Assembly: GCA_038503035.1 (NCBI GenBank)
Contig: JAVSML010019061.1
Span: 1-64,000, forward strand
Length of the DNA: 64,000 bases
From: Crocodylus rhombifer
Lineage: Eukaryota > Chordata > Crocodylia > Crocodylidae
Direction of reading: 5' to 3'
The notes beneath the pieces are model-generated. The model was not told the origin of the DNA, did not search any database, and saw only the letters and a program-made list of their open reading frames with translations. The stretch's first letter is position 1. Each line of letters starts with the position of its first letter. The translations under genes were made by a program, and so were the position numbers. This document shows positions 40,947-52,580 of the stretch, in pieces.

Positions 40947-41069
40947 CTGCTCCGGGTCGGGGCCCTGCGGGCTGCCGCCGCCGCCCGCCCCGGCCAGCAG
41001 CGGGGACCCGGCGGGCGGCTGGGCTGCAAACCCCTCCTCGGTGTCAGGCAGGCTTTTCTCCTGGAGCAT
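40947..41069 (-). CDS. TBX4: TBX4 coding exon 1 (start codon, N-terminus)
   Basis: Encodes residues 1-41, from MLQEKSLPDTEEGF to the final Glu-Gln. Vertebrate TBX4 begins MLQ with a similar acidic stretch, so the ATG at 41069-41067 is chosen; it has G at -3. The exon starts only three bases upstream of the ATG, after an acceptor with a pyrimidine-rich tract (AG at 41074-41073). It ends in CAG with donor GTGGGT (40946-40941), phase 0. Residues 15-40 are rich in Ala, Pro and Gly (for example AGAGGGGSP). This is the poorly conserved linker before the T-box and is expected to be disordered. The exon sits in the CpG island, which explains the high GC and the many unrelated open frames overlapping it. 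Confidence 0.95.
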
Positions 41070-41601
41070 CTCCTGCGGGGAGAGAGGCAGAGCGAGGGGC
41101 AGAGAGGGGCGCGGGTGAGCGCGGCCGGGACCCCCGCCCCGTCCCGTCCCGTGCAGCCCCGACGGACCCGGAGCGGCTGCGGCCGGAGCGGGGCCGCCCT
41201 CGGGCCGCGCTTTTGAAGGCCGGGCTGGCGCGGGCTGCCGCCTCGGCCCCGCCACGCTCCACCCCCGCCCGGGCCCCGGGGCGCCTCTGAGGGCAGGGAC
41301 AACCCCCCCCCAACCGCCCCCGGGACACGGCGGCACCCCGCGGGCCCGGGCAGGCCGCGTGCGGGGCCGCTCACCCCGACGGGCTGCGGCCGGGCGCCGT
41401 CCCGCTCAGGGCTGCAGCCGCCTCGCCGGCATCGCCTCAGCACTGCGCCCCCGCGCCCCCGCCCGCGGCCGCCCCCGCCCGCGCTGACGTTGCCCGTGTC
41501 ACCCCGGCGGGTGGGTCCTGCGGGGGCGGCCCACGGGGCACAGGCGCCACAGGCGCGGGCCGGGCACACCCGCCTGGGCCCGGACGGCAGCGGGGACTTA
41601 C

Positions 41602-41656
41602 CTTCAGGTCCCGCGGGCCGCCGGCCCCGGCCCCGGCCCCTTCCCGCGGGGAAAGC
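41602..41656 (-). other. TBX4: candidate TBX4 5' untranslated exon
   Basis: Coding exon 1 begins at a splice acceptor, so at least one untranslated exon must lie upstream. The best donor on the minus strand is CTGAAG|GTAAGT, with the exon ending at 41602. A good acceptor, ending CCCCGCTGCAG, precedes 41656. This defines a 55-base internal untranslated exon; alternatively the true first exon is longer and starts further right. The exon contains three GGGGCC units. No clear TATA box could be tied to a start site. A TATA-like AATAAAATAT is present on this strand near 42006-42018, but its spacing to any exon is unproven. Confidence 0.4.
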
Positions 41657-43089
41657 CTGCAGCGGGGAGAGAAAAGCGGCCGCAGGTGAGGGCAGCCCCG
41701 GCCCCAGGGCCCAGGCCCAGGCCCCAGGGCCCAGGGCGGGCGGGCAGGCCGGCCGGCCGCCAGCCTGGGTTTGCCTCGTGTTGCTTTTTTACCCGTCCAT
41801 GGTCGGAGCCGGACCCCAGCCGTCCCTTGCTCCCCGCTGCCAGGTCGTGTTTGCAGTCGACCCCGGGAAACCCGGGTTGTTGTTTTTTTACAAACGACAA
41901 GATCGGGGCCGATTTCGTTTGTATTTGCGCCGGTTCCTTTTTAGTCGCTGCAGGGACAGCCGTGCACCAGCTGGGTGTTTGCAGAGAGCTCACCCCGAGC
42001 CGCCCCATATTTTATTGGGGCCTCCCATGCCGCAGCCCCTCGTTTCAGCCTCCTTCTCTTAGATAGGCGCCAGAAGGGAGAGGAAAAAAAAAAAGCAAAG
42101 AAAACCGTTTGCTTCCTCTGCTTGGTATTTAGAGCTGCGTTTGGCACTGTGCAAAGAGCGGCAGTGAGCTGGGATGGCTGGATCCCTCTGGAAACCGGCA
42201 GGCTTGTCCTTTAAAGACAGCCCTCGGTCGTGTTGGCGGGCCTCGTCCACACGCACCACGATGCCCGCAGTTTCGTGACACCTCCGGCACGAAATCAAAG
42301 CGGTGCTGCTGTCCCGACACCTCGGCTCCTCGCAGTCAGCGTCCTAGTGGGTCGGCGGCCGTGTAGCCGGCTCTCCTCTGAGAAGAGGAGGAATCGCAGC
42401 AATGGCCGAGCTACCAACTCCTGCCCAAGGGGCACGCTGCTGGGGCAGGGACCTCCGCAGCACTTCGGCCCTCGGAAAGGTTATTCGTTGCACGTGCTGG
42501 AAGGGGGAGCGGGTCCTGCCATCGCTCGGCGCCTGTGCGGTGCCACGTTTGATAGGGGCCATCCGGTGACAGGAGGAAGACCCAGGAAACCTGGAGGCTA
42601 AGCTCATGGGGTATGGGATGACCCAAGACTTCGTCGACCCAACCAAGTGACAACGTGTCAGTCACTCCTCAACCTCCGTGACGCCTGGGCGGGTTCTCGT
42701 GCAGCGCAACGCAACACGCCAACACGCCGCAAACCAGGCGATTCGATTGCAGCAACCCCGCTGGCCTGCCGATGGCAGCCACTACAATATTCGAAGCTTC
42801 TCTACGTCCTGCCCCCTCAAGAAATCGGCGCAACGCAGCCGACCTTCTTGTCCGGAGGGACGTGCAAGCCGAAACGAGGCTGGGACAAGCGTGACACCTC
42901 CGTACTGTTTGCACCTCGTTCTTATGCAAGGCAATCAAGGGACGCAGGGCCCATTTCTGACCCCAAGCATTATTTCTGTTTGTTTCACAGCAGCTTCATG
43001 CTGCGCTCGGCCCTGCCAGGCCCTGCTCTTGAGCAGTTCACGTATGAATCGGGTGAGATGCACACATAGGGGGGAGCGCAAATATGGGG

Positions 43090-43200
43090 CAGGGTTTCCC
43101 AGGGTCACAAGCAGATTTGTGGCAGAGCCAGGAACAGACCCACATTGCACATCCCTCTTCAGTACTGTGTCTACTGCTGCCACTCAGCTGCCCGGTGAGC
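43090..43200 (-). mobile_element. MIR-type SINE fragment
   Basis: CCCAGGGTCACAAGCAGATT, then GTGGCAGAGCCAGGAACAG, an antisense MIR-like core. Confidence 0.5.
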
Positions 43201-46029
43201 CCAGGATTTGGGTATTTGGCCCACAATTTCGGGAGCTGGCCCCAGTCACATTCACCCAGCCTTGGCAGTGATTGGGTCAGACCGACGCCACGGTCAATAT
43301 TTTTAGTTAATTAGCAGTTCATGGGGTTTGTTTTTCTTTCCAATCCTGCTTTTGCTACTCCCGGGCAGGCACGTCTCCGCGCATCATCTCAGTGCCCTAT
43401 CATCGCTCCGGATCTTGGTGTTCGGACAAGTGTGCAGTGAGAACCACCTTCCAAAAAAGTGCATTTTAAGGCAGTTCTTTAATCTCCAATTCTTGGGTTT
43501 TCTCCAGCTTTGACTGCTGCAAAGAGAAACCGGCTCTTTATCCCAGTGGGTGAGCCAGGCACAGACTCCAAATTTTCTTTCCAGGCAGGATTGGCCTCAC
43601 TGAAGTTAACAGACATGGTCTCCGTCTGACGAAGCCCTAGAGGATCTCCCTCTAGCTTCGTCATCAGCAGCGCAAAACATGGTAAGAAAACCACGACGGA
43701 GAACACCACCGCTGAGCTTTCAACTGGAAATGACTCCAAGGTATCAAGGAGAGATGTGCTATCAAATCCTGGATGAACAAGACGGGTGGGGGGGACGGAA
43801 CAGGAAGTGTCCAGAAACATCTGGATTTATCCAAGAGACAAACTGGTTAGGACGGGCGAGTAATGGTGGTTTAATCGTAGGTAAAAAGGAAAACCCTCAT
43901 GGGGCTTTAGTTATGACCGAGGACGTTCCAGCCCAAAAATAGCACTTAGAAGCTTTTGATGCCCAAATTAAATCAGGAAGCTTCAGAGACTCAGGCTGGG
44001 AGAGTCCAGGAGAATCTACGGGTAGTTTGACTTGACGGAGAAAAGAGAGAAAATAAAGGCACGGCATGGAAACTTCCCAACTTCTTCAAGATCCTCATGC
44101 AGCCTGAGGGTGTGCGGGGATGTGCAAATGGTCTTCCAGATGCCGAGAGGAGGTGGCCCTCACGACACGGGGGGGCTAGGAAGCAAGACGGACCCGGGAA
44201 AGGGGCCGGCGGCTGATGAACTGGAAAAATCAGGAGGGGAGTAAAAGTTCCTAGGGAGGCTGCGAAAGGCAGTGGGCAGTGTTGAACTGGGGATCCAGGG
44301 CAGTCGTGTGACAAGATACACATTTGCTCTCCTGACTCAGCTGAGAAAATAAATACCAAAGTACAGCCTGATACAAGCAGCTCCCACCAGGTCTGAATCC
44401 AGCTCCAAATCCTCGGTCTCAAGCTGCAGCACAACAGAGCGCTGGGCGCTGCGCTCAGATAGTCATACAAGTCCTAGCCCTCTCCTGGTAGGAACACAAG
44501 ACCCAGATGTTTCCCGTGAAGCCAAGAGCAAAATCAGTTCCTATTGACCTTAATGGTGCAGGGTCAAGAAGTGCAGTTCTCCGAGTCGGGCTGTTTCTAC
44601 CATCAGAGCTGGGAGACAGAAGCACAAGGGTTCATTTTAGGGAGACGAGCCGAATTCCCGAGGACTTGGAGAGCAAAGGCATCTGACACCCGAGCATCCT
44701 GCTGTCTTCCACTGCATTTGGGGTGCACGTCCACGGGCAGGATTGAGCCGGGGAGCTGGGAATTTTCTCCTGACAAAAGAGGATTTAGTTGTGGGTTTGC
44801 ATCCAAAACTCCCTGTCGGGAGTGGGAGGGGAAGGAATGGGAAAACCAGAGAGCGGGGAGATGTCTGTGCTGGAAAAGAGCATGCATCCGCTCTCACATC
44901 TGCCTTCTGTTCTAGAGGGCAAGAAAGGGTGGATGAAATGTGAAGCAAAGAGACAAGTAGGAAAGTCTTGCTCCTAAGAGCTATCTGGGAAAGGGGCCAT
45001 TTCAGGCCCACTGTGCATAACAGCCATGCATTTCAGTCCTGGACAGACCAGTGCTGAATGCTCCTCTGGCCACAGCTGTACAGGGAATTGTTATCTCACA
45101 TCCATTTAGATAAAGCAGCGGTGAACATAATGTCTTTTTCACCTGGGACAGGGAAACCAAATAAACTGGATGATGAGAAAAGCAGGGACGAGTGGCTTTG
45201 CTAACCATCGACTGGCAGCTGACGGTGGCTCACTAGGCATGAAGCAACCCGAAGAAAGTTTCTGGCGGGGAGACTGCAGCTTGTCGGATACCTACCAGAC
45301 CACAGGGGATGGTGCTCTCAGCTATTGGGATCCTTGCGCCGATAGCCGCTTCACCCCCTACAGGATCCAGCTGTTGTGTTGCTGAGCAATGCAGACAAAT
45401 CTCTTGCTCCCCATTAAATGCAATCAGTGACTTCCCAGGTCTTGCCAATCCCTTACTTCCTCTGGAGATAAATTCTGAAAATAAAATGAAAACTTCGGGT
45501 CACAAGGGATTTTGCTCCCTGGAGGTCATTTATTGCATTGGCCTTGGTCAAAACAATCAAAGACCGACAGGTCAAGGCTCTGAGGGCAAGCGCCTTCTTA
45601 GCATAGCTCCACTGAGCTCAAAACACCCTCCTACGGTGCTGCTATGGCTTCAGCTCTGGTGGCAGCGCTAAGGGGGCTGGGCCCTTCCATGCAGAGGTAG
45701 CTCTGCCAACAGCAGGAGTTTTGCAGCATCCAGACTTCCTCTAACCCCAGTCCCCAAAGAGCTGCAGATCTGTGTCTACACAAGAGATTTTGTTAGCAGA
45801 GCCACATCATGCTCCAGCCAACATAGCCCAGTCCACCTTGCAAACTTGTTCCAGGAGAGCTAAGTCCTACATTACCTGTAGGGACCAGATTAATATACCA
45901 ATAAGCACACTGTCCTGAGGACCATGCCTGGTGCCCATAAAGTTAGAGACTCAGATCCCAGGTTCTCATTTGCAGGTATCAACATGGAAAGCCTGGCTCC
46001 CTGATGTAGGTGCCCACATGTCTGCCCCC

Positions 46030-46105
46030 TCCATAGGTTCAAGGCTGGAAGGGACCTCGGAAGATCATGGGGTTCAGCCCCCTGCACCTTAAACACGCCC
46101 GAATT
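46030..46105 (-). mobile_element. CR1 LINE 3' fragment
   Basis: Short diverged antisense CR1 end: GGCTGGAAGGGACCTCGGAA followed by GGGGTTCAGCCCCCTGCACC. Confidence 0.6.
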
Positions 46106-46329
46106 TGACAGAACAAGTGACACACTCGGGCTTTCTGAGACCAAACAACAATATGCAAAGAGCATGCTGCACAGACAGGCCCTGGCAATAACCCTGTGCT
46201 AGAAATAGAACAAAGTCCTTTTTTTTTACCAAGCAAGTTGGGAACCAAGCAATGAAGAACCAGACTGTCTGGGAGCAAAACTGTGCTAGAAATTATACTC
46301 GGAGGCAGCTTGCTAGAAGGGCTGGGTGC

Positions 46330-46430
46330 CTCTGCCTCATCCCAAGTAGCTGGAGAGCAGGGATTTGAAACCAGGAGTCCCAAGATCAGCTCTTTGTTCT
46401 GCCCCTGGCTCACTGTGCCCCCCCAGACAC
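46330..46430 (-). mobile_element. MIR-type SINE fragment
   Basis: GAGCAGGGATTTGAAACCAG followed by GAGTCCCAAG, resembling the antisense MIR head. Diverged, so confidence is moderate. Confidence 0.4.
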
Positions 46431-46554
46431 GCCAGTTATGTGCTTCAGCTTCCTGGGCAGTACAACAGCGATCATATTTACTGATCGAGCATCTTTTGTC
46501 TAAGCACAATGATCGTCTCTAGGGACTTTACCTGCACTTTATTCTCAGGCCCCA

Positions 46555-46737
46555 AGCAGTGGTTTTCCATCTTTTTTCATATGCAGACCCCTAAAAAATT
46601 TCCAGCAGAGGTGTGGGCCCCTTTGAATTGTAAGTGTGCGCTTTCACATACAGTTGATTGATCACAGTCACCTTTCGTGGACCTCTTAAGACACAATCTG
46701 TGGACCCCTCAGGGCCCACAGGTTGAAAACCACAGGT
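46555..46737. mobile_element. non-autonomous hAT element
   Basis: Left end AGCAGTGGTTTTCCATCTTT and right end GGTTGAAAACCACAG are inverted and hAT-like, with CAGACCCCTAAAAAATTTCC and GTGGACCCCTCAGGGCCC inside. No coding capacity. Confidence 0.65.
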
Positions 46738-47974
46738 TGATCTTCCTGTCCGTTCCCAGCAAAACTCCCAGTGACCTCGGCGGGATATCGCAGCACTGGG
46801 ACCTTGCACAGAAAAAAACCCTAGGCGCTCCAGACTAATGCACGGCAACTGATTAGCTAAACCATGTACACCCGATATGGATTTCCACAGGGTTACTGCA
46901 GAGGTTGAGAAACGACGGAAGTGCTGCACTGGCACGCTGGCAGCAAATCAAACAAAATGACATTAATTAAAGCATATGTTAGGAATAGGAAATTAAGCTA
47001 AAACAACATTTCATCTATGGCGTCTTCCTTGGGCACTTTAGCGACGGTTTAAGTTTACTGCAGAGAAAGAGAAATGAGGAGGCTGGAGCAGAGGAGAGAT
47101 GTGTGGGGAGTGAAAGGAATCCAAGCTTTAAAAGCTCTAGATTACACTCCTGAGGTCACCCTGTGTCTTTTTATTTTTAACTGCGAGCCAGTTCTGCACT
47201 CCTGAAAAAGCAGGGGCTGGCACCAGGCATCAGTCTGGGCCAGCATTGTGCAACCTTGTCCTTATGGCAGCTCAGTCTGGCACTGAAAACGAGCCCCCTA
47301 CCCTGCACAGCCGGGCAAACTGCACCCAGGCATCTGCTCACAGAGGATTTTGCAAGAACAGGAGGCATTGCCTCCCACCTGTCGACCAGGGGACTAGCTG
47401 ACAGCCAAATCCTATCCAAGCAACACTGGGTTGCACTATATGGCGGTCCCCAAAGCACACCCTGCCCCCAAAGGTCTCCAGCTTACCAGTCTCCTGCTGG
47501 AAGCAAAGACCAGGGTCTGTAGGGCATCCTTTGGTTAGTGGCCATCCCAGTTGACTCTGCAGAGGCTGAAGATGGGGAGAGCCTGGACCAGAGCAGCGGC
47601 CCCTTTTCAACAGCAAGCTGCCAAAGAGCCAGGAGATTCACAATGTACCGCAGTCCTTGGAAGTGTTTGGATACCGGCATTAGGGGAGTTACACCAGGAG
47701 ATGGATTCAGCTGTTTAAGTTACACAGCCTTGTAAAATCCAGTGGAAATGTTTAGCTGTTCTGCATACCTACCCTTGGGCATCAGAAACACAGGCTTTGC
47801 CTTGGCACAAGAGGCAGCCACCATCTTCTGCCCCTAAGTCATTCTTGGACCGTGCACCTTGGCACTTTGGCTGCCACGTTACTGGCATGTCTTGGCGCAG
47901 AACAAGAGCTGCTTGCTTTTGTACTGGGCATGATCCTCACATGCTGGGAGTGGTGCAGCTGAGGAGCAGAGGGG

Positions 47975-48030
47975 TGCAGGCGTGCGTGTGCGTGCACGTG
48001 CATGTGTGTGCGTGCACAAGCACGCACCTG
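47975..48030. repeat. GTGC alternating tract
   Basis: GCGTGCGTGTGCGTGCACGT and following bases alternate purine and pyrimidine with high GC, so Z-DNA is possible. Confidence 0.8.
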
Positions 48031-49671
48031 TCTTGCATCCCTTCACACTCTCCGAGGGGCTGCTCTTGCATGGGCCCTCGTGCACCCCATGTGCTACAAG
48101 CCAGGAAAGAACGGATCCCCTAGTGCTACAGCCCTGGGGGCTTCACCTTACTCCAGACCAACCCATAGGCTGCTGGTTTGCAGCCACCTTGTGCCTCCAC
48201 AAGCAAGGCAAAGTAGCAGGTAAAGCACTGTATGATCTGCCCCATAAGATCTCGCGTACAGCCTAGAGGTTGTGCGGCCTCTCACTGAGGTGTAGCCTTC
48301 TTTAGGATGGAGCGCAGCCAGGATGCGACAGCGCCCAGCTAGGCAGGGTGCTCGGGCTGCCGAGAGATGCAAACACCAAACTGGTTTTAAAGAGCTTCGG
48401 CTTGGGAGTACACCACAGCTGAACCAAGGTAACCACACTCGGCCTGCTTCTGTTCCAGCAGAGAAGAGGTTAACCAGTGTCAGCCCTAGCCCAGGACAAA
48501 ACAGGTTTAAGGTTGCAATGGTTTATCTTCCGCTTAGAGCGGACGGATGAAACGGTTGCAGCAGGTCAGCTGCAAAGTGCGATCATTTGAAAGCATGTTC
48601 GGTTGCTCGGCTGTCCGCACCCTCGGACGGGGATTTAAAGCAACCAGACAGCTGGATGGGAATTGCCGCCAGTGGGAGAAGTTGCCTGTGACAGCAGAGT
48701 TAGCGTGGCTAATCTGCTGAAGGGTGCCCTGGGATCCATAACAAACGTGCACGCAGCCTCCTTCCTTCTCCCCTCACCTGGAAACACTGCACAAGGTGCA
48801 AACCCTGACCCGCTTAGAGGAGGTGACGCAAGGCAGGAGCCGGAGGCCGCCTGCCCTAGCGTTTGGCGGCACTGAGACTGCGTCTTGCTTGTTGATGGGC
48901 TTGCTACGGTGCACGGAGCAGAACCGCGAGCACTGCTCGAGAAAGCAGCTCACGGAGATAAAAATGGGAAACAGACCTGCCCCGTGCACGCTGCGCCCGC
49001 GTGCCCCCTGCTCCGGAGCCGGCCTGGTTCTTAAACTAAGAGCTATAAATTCTCCCCAGGCACCAGCAGCGCCTCTCTCAGTCGCCTGCATGCTTCCCTC
49101 CAGCCGGGGTGTCCCTTCGATGAGTTACGAGGAGCGAGGCGCTGCAGCGCAGGGGTTTACTGAGCGGCCACGACATGGAAAAGGCCGTTCTGCTCCTTTC
49201 CCTTCCCAGCCCCACGCAGCAAATAGCAGGAAGCTCTCGTCTCCCTTGTTTTCCTCCGTTCGTGGAGTCCTAACCTTGGCAGCTACGTTTGCCATTGCTC
49301 CGGGCTCTTCAGCACGCTGCATACAGGAGAAGTCACTGCTGGGCCTGGGGCCAGGCTTCTCCGGCTCACCCCGGCCCGCTCGGTGCGCTTCGAAAGGCAC
49401 GGCGGTGGCTGCCTGCTATCCCGCAGTTATTTACCTATGGGCAGGAGGCAGATGGTTTGATGACAGCTTCAGAAACACCTTGTAGCAGTTGTGGTGATTC
49501 TTTAGATCCAGTGCTTCCCCTTTCGTTTCACACGTTGTGATTTCTCACCCTCAGCCCTTACCTGCTCAGCGGAGTCCCCCGCCTCCGAGCCCCAGCTCCG
49601 GGCTCCATCCTGCCGGCTGGAGAGGGATGGAGAAGGGGCGGGGGTTCGCAGTCTGTGAACGGGACAGGATG

Positions 49672-49732
49672 GACACCGACTCCCCTCTGTGGCCTGTGGC
49701 TCTGACACCGACTCCCCTCTGTGGCCTGGGGC
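49672..49732. repeat. 32-bp direct repeat, 2 copies
   Basis: GACACCGACTCCCCTCTGTG begins at 49672 and again at 49704, and the match extends through GGCCTG. Confidence 0.9.
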
Positions 49733-49984
49733 AGATCCCCTGAGCTGCGGACAGGAAAACAGGGCTGAGAAGTGCTGCCTGAAAACATAAAGCTACGCAA
49801 GGGCTTTCCTGACACTGTCAGTTGTCCCCCTTTACCTTCTTCATCTGAATTATGAATGGCATTAAATATGCATTTACATTAAATACTGCAACATCCTGGC
49901 TTATGTAGCATGTATGAGCATGTGTGGCTGTATACGCCTGAGTGCATGTAACATGGTGTCAGGTATCCGGGTGGTAGCCGTATG

Positions 49985-50125
49985 GAATATGAACTTGCAT
50001 TTCTACCTGGGAGAACTTTTGCAAACTTTTCTCTTGTGCCTGAAAGCTTGCAATTCCAGACTTTGCAAAATAATAAAAGATATCACTTCTTTTTTGTCAC
50101 CTCTGCCACGAGTTCTGACTCCTCT
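49985..50125 (+). repeat. hammerhead-type interspersed repeat, copy
   Basis: TTTCTACCTGGGAGAACTTT, then CTGAAAGCTTGCAATTCCAG and AATAAAAGATATCACTTC. The stem II region has been deleted. Confidence 0.55.
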
Positions 50126-50905
50126 CTTGCATGTGTGCTTACGCCCATAAACATGCAGATAGAGCATCCTCTGCTGTCTGAAATCAGGACCACTAGACTG
50201 TGTGTCATAGCCTTGCCCCTGCAAGTTTGCAGGGACTCTCTTTGCACTCAGCTGGGAGGATGCTGGGAGTCCAAGCGGGAGGATTCACGTGCTTTCCCCG
50301 GTGGCTGTGCACCGCAGAGACAAACATGAGGTTCGTGGGCAGCCGTCGGTGTGCAGCTGCTGAGAGCCTGACCTATAGTCCCAAGCGACGCAGGGCTCCT
50401 CCAGCCTATGCCGTTTTACAGGTCGAGAGGGATCTCACCTGAGGCGCTCTCCAGACCTCCTCCATCCCCCTTTCCACCACTGGGAGGGATGCTGCTGCCT
50501 CTCTCTGTCCTCCGCGGTTCCCCTCTCGGGATCTTGCACCTCGGCTCTCCAGCTGGGCTTTCCGGTCCTGACACAGGCTAGGAGGTGTGGGCCGTGGGCC
50601 ACTCCTGCACGCTCCCCTCCCATCTTGCGGTTGTACCTCGGCAGAAGAAGGGAGGGTTTGAAGAGGAGAGGATGAGTTGGAGGCAGCGCTCTGAGCTTTC
50701 TAAAGAGGACAGCCCTGGTTTGTATTACTCCTGAGGACGATAAGCCAATTAGCTGACTGGCTGCATGTCCTCTCTCCTACCCACCTTGCCTCGCCCAGCT
50801 GTGCTCCTTCCTTTTTCCTCCCTGTTCCCTACCCTTTGTACTCTAAGCCCTGCTTTCTATCTCACAGCTCTGCTTCCTGCAGTCCTTTTGCAGCATCCTC
50901 TGCTT

Positions 50906-50968
50906 ACCAAAACGTATGCATCTCTGATGTAGTTAGTCTCTAAGGTGCAAATCTACCCTGCCTTATGC
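50906..50968 (+). repeat. related repeat fragment (GTTAGTCTCTAAGGTG family)
   Basis: AGTTAGTCTCTAAGGTGCAA followed by ATCTACCCTG is the tail of a related reptile repeat family with the same layout. Only the tail remains. Confidence 0.5.
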
Positions 50969-51432
50969 ATGCCCTTATTGCTGCACAAAAGGCCTGGTGA
51001 AACCCTGGGCAGCAGAAAAGCAAAAAAAAAAAAAAAAGAGAAAAGGGTTCGCTCTCCTCTCTGGACGTGCCTCACTCGTGTGCGTGTTCACACCAAGGCC
51101 CTCATGCAATCTGAATCGTGGCACCTTGCACTTTTATGCTTTTTCACTGGATCCCCGCAATGTACCACGCTCCTGTTCTCCGGAGTCCCGCGGGCTCAGG
51201 GAGATAAAGAGAGTGTGTTTTTCCAGTGAAAAACCCCCAAACAAATGCACTTCCCTGCCAATATTCAGTACAGACTAATGTGCCATGTCGACATTGCAAC
51301 CTTAAAGAAGCCTCTAGCGACACTGAAAAAGAAATCAATAGGTAGCCCCTGCACTGGAAAACAGCCCCCCGACAGAGCAACTTCAAACCAGGTTTTCTGC
51401 TTACTGTACAAAGCCTCCCCTGTTGGCTGTCC

Positions 51433-52157
51433 CTACAAACCGCTGCCTCGAAAAATCAAACCCAAGCTGCTGAAGTAGCGATCCCAGCACGGCGTCTCGG
51501 CACACGGCGGGATCGCGTTCACAATGCAGGTGTCGGCCAATTCTCTCCTGACCTCGGCAGTGGTGTTGGGATTCACGTGCGATGTCAAACAGCGAAGTGG
51601 CCGAGAGCGCTCGGTGTAGTCGGCACGGCTGGGGTTGCAGGCAGAATTTGCATCTAAGCTCTCACTCAAACGCTCCTCTTTCCACGACTGACCAGACTGT
51701 CCCAAACCAACAAGGGTCCCCCGGGGCCGCAGGACAATTTTGCCCGAGTAACAGCCTTCAACTTGTTCCATCCGTAACTGAAGCGATGTCCCTTTCCAAG
51801 ACCTTTCACAGATCAAGCCCTCCTCCAGCCTGGGGCTCAATCCCACTGGCCGTCCAGGTTGGGGACTCAGAGGCGCCCAGATGCAATACTAGCCCCGTCA
51901 GTCCTGTGCACTGGTGGTGAAAGTTGCTGGAGGGCCTTGTCCAGGCTGGCCCAATGCTTGTGGAGGCCTCTGATTTTTGATGAGACTCCCATGTTGCCCA
52001 CAGGTGCTGCTTCCTCCTTTCCAGAGCAAGAGTGAGGCAGGAAGGAGCCACCCTCGCACACTTTCACCTCCGCTTTCTTACCAGCCGATCGCACATTGAA
52101 ACATGCAAACAAGACAAGAACGACAACGGCAAAAGTTGAGCAAACTGGCGACCTCAT
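51433..52157 (-). CDS. candidate small secreted-protein gene (2 exons)
   Basis: Not recognised as any family. Exon A (52157-52082) starts at an ATG with A at -3 and encodes MRSPVCSTFAVVVLVLFACF followed by NVRSA. This is a textbook signal peptide: short basic start, 15-residue hydrophobic core and small residues at the cleavage position. It ends in G with donor GTAAGA, phase 1, the usual phase after signal-peptide exons. An AG at 51655-51654 lets 51653-51433 join in phase, giving about 98 residues. The mature part is about 70 residues, with five Cys, an NTT glycosylation sequon, a helix-like AEVRRELADT and an end in FSSLGLIF. Exon B lies in a longer open frame (51846-51433) that is strongly GC3-biased and keeps many CpGs. 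Weak points: the acceptor has a poor pyrimidine tract, the Cys number is odd and no polyA signal is evident. Reading through the donor gives an alternative 96-residue product. Confidence 0.3.
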
Positions 52158-52463
52158 TCTGCAGCCAGAAGCTTGTTGTAAACCCCTGTGCGGAGCTGTA
52201 TAGCGCAGCGGGGATGATAGCTTGCCACAGACCACAAATGCAAACTCCGGGATGCCTGAGGGACTCTGCATCCTGCCAAGTATCCCAGGGAATTCAGGGA
52301 GACACGTCATATGTTCCTAAACCATCCCCGACAGATGCCTCTCCAACCTTCCCTCGGACACCTGCAGCGGAAGGGAAGCTCACAACTTCCCGAGACAGCT
52401 TAGCCCCTTGCCCCGCTATCCTTACAGTTGAGAGTTTTTTCCGAAGATTTCCTCTAGATTAAT

Positions 52464-52580
52464 GACAGAATCATAGAAAATAAGGGTTGGGAAGGGACCT
52501 CAGGAGGTCACATCTAGTCCAACCCCCTGCTCCAACAGGACAATCCCAAACTTTCCAGATCCACTGTAGCAATTTATAAT
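52464..52580 (-). mobile_element. CR1 LINE 3' end
   Basis: Antisense CR1 terminus: GAATCATAGAAAATAAGG, then GGGAAGGGACCTCAGGAGGT and TCTAGTCCAACCCCCTGC. It lies about 300 bases upstream of the candidate secreted-protein start codon. Confidence 0.85.

Larger units (their letters stand above)
40360..42560. promoter_or_regulatory. CpG island at the TBX4 promoter
   Basis: GC and CpG density rise sharply above the surrounding AT-balanced DNA, with the densest core at about 40840-41780. The block covers coding exon 1, the likely untranslated exon and the expected transcription start. Developmental transcription factor genes usually sit in such islands. Inside it lie short GC-rich tandems, such as the GGCCCAGG-type repeat at 41697-41745 and the GGCCGG run near 41749-41760. 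The many long open frames here on both strands follow from lack of stop codons in GC-rich DNA and are not taken as genes. CpG density falls only gradually to about 42940, as in a CpG shore. Confidence 0.8.

Noticed and set aside
42008..42018. TATA-like AATAAAATAT as the TBX4 core promoter
   Set aside because: No consistent first exon could be placed 25-35 bases downstream; kept only as a note.
40824..42066. Several long Pro/Gly/Arg-rich frames on both strands
   Set aside because: Stop-poor CpG island DNA; only the spliced TBX4 exon portion (41069-40947) is supported.
48796..49485. 229-codon plus-strand frame
   Set aside because: GC-rich DNA with few stops; peptide is low-information, with no signal peptide, domain or obvious splice sites.
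51433..51846. Resemblance of the Cys-rich frame to TAFA-type chemokine-like proteins (ERS...RC...NTT pattern)
   Set aside because: Cys number and spacing do not fit the family; too weak to name.
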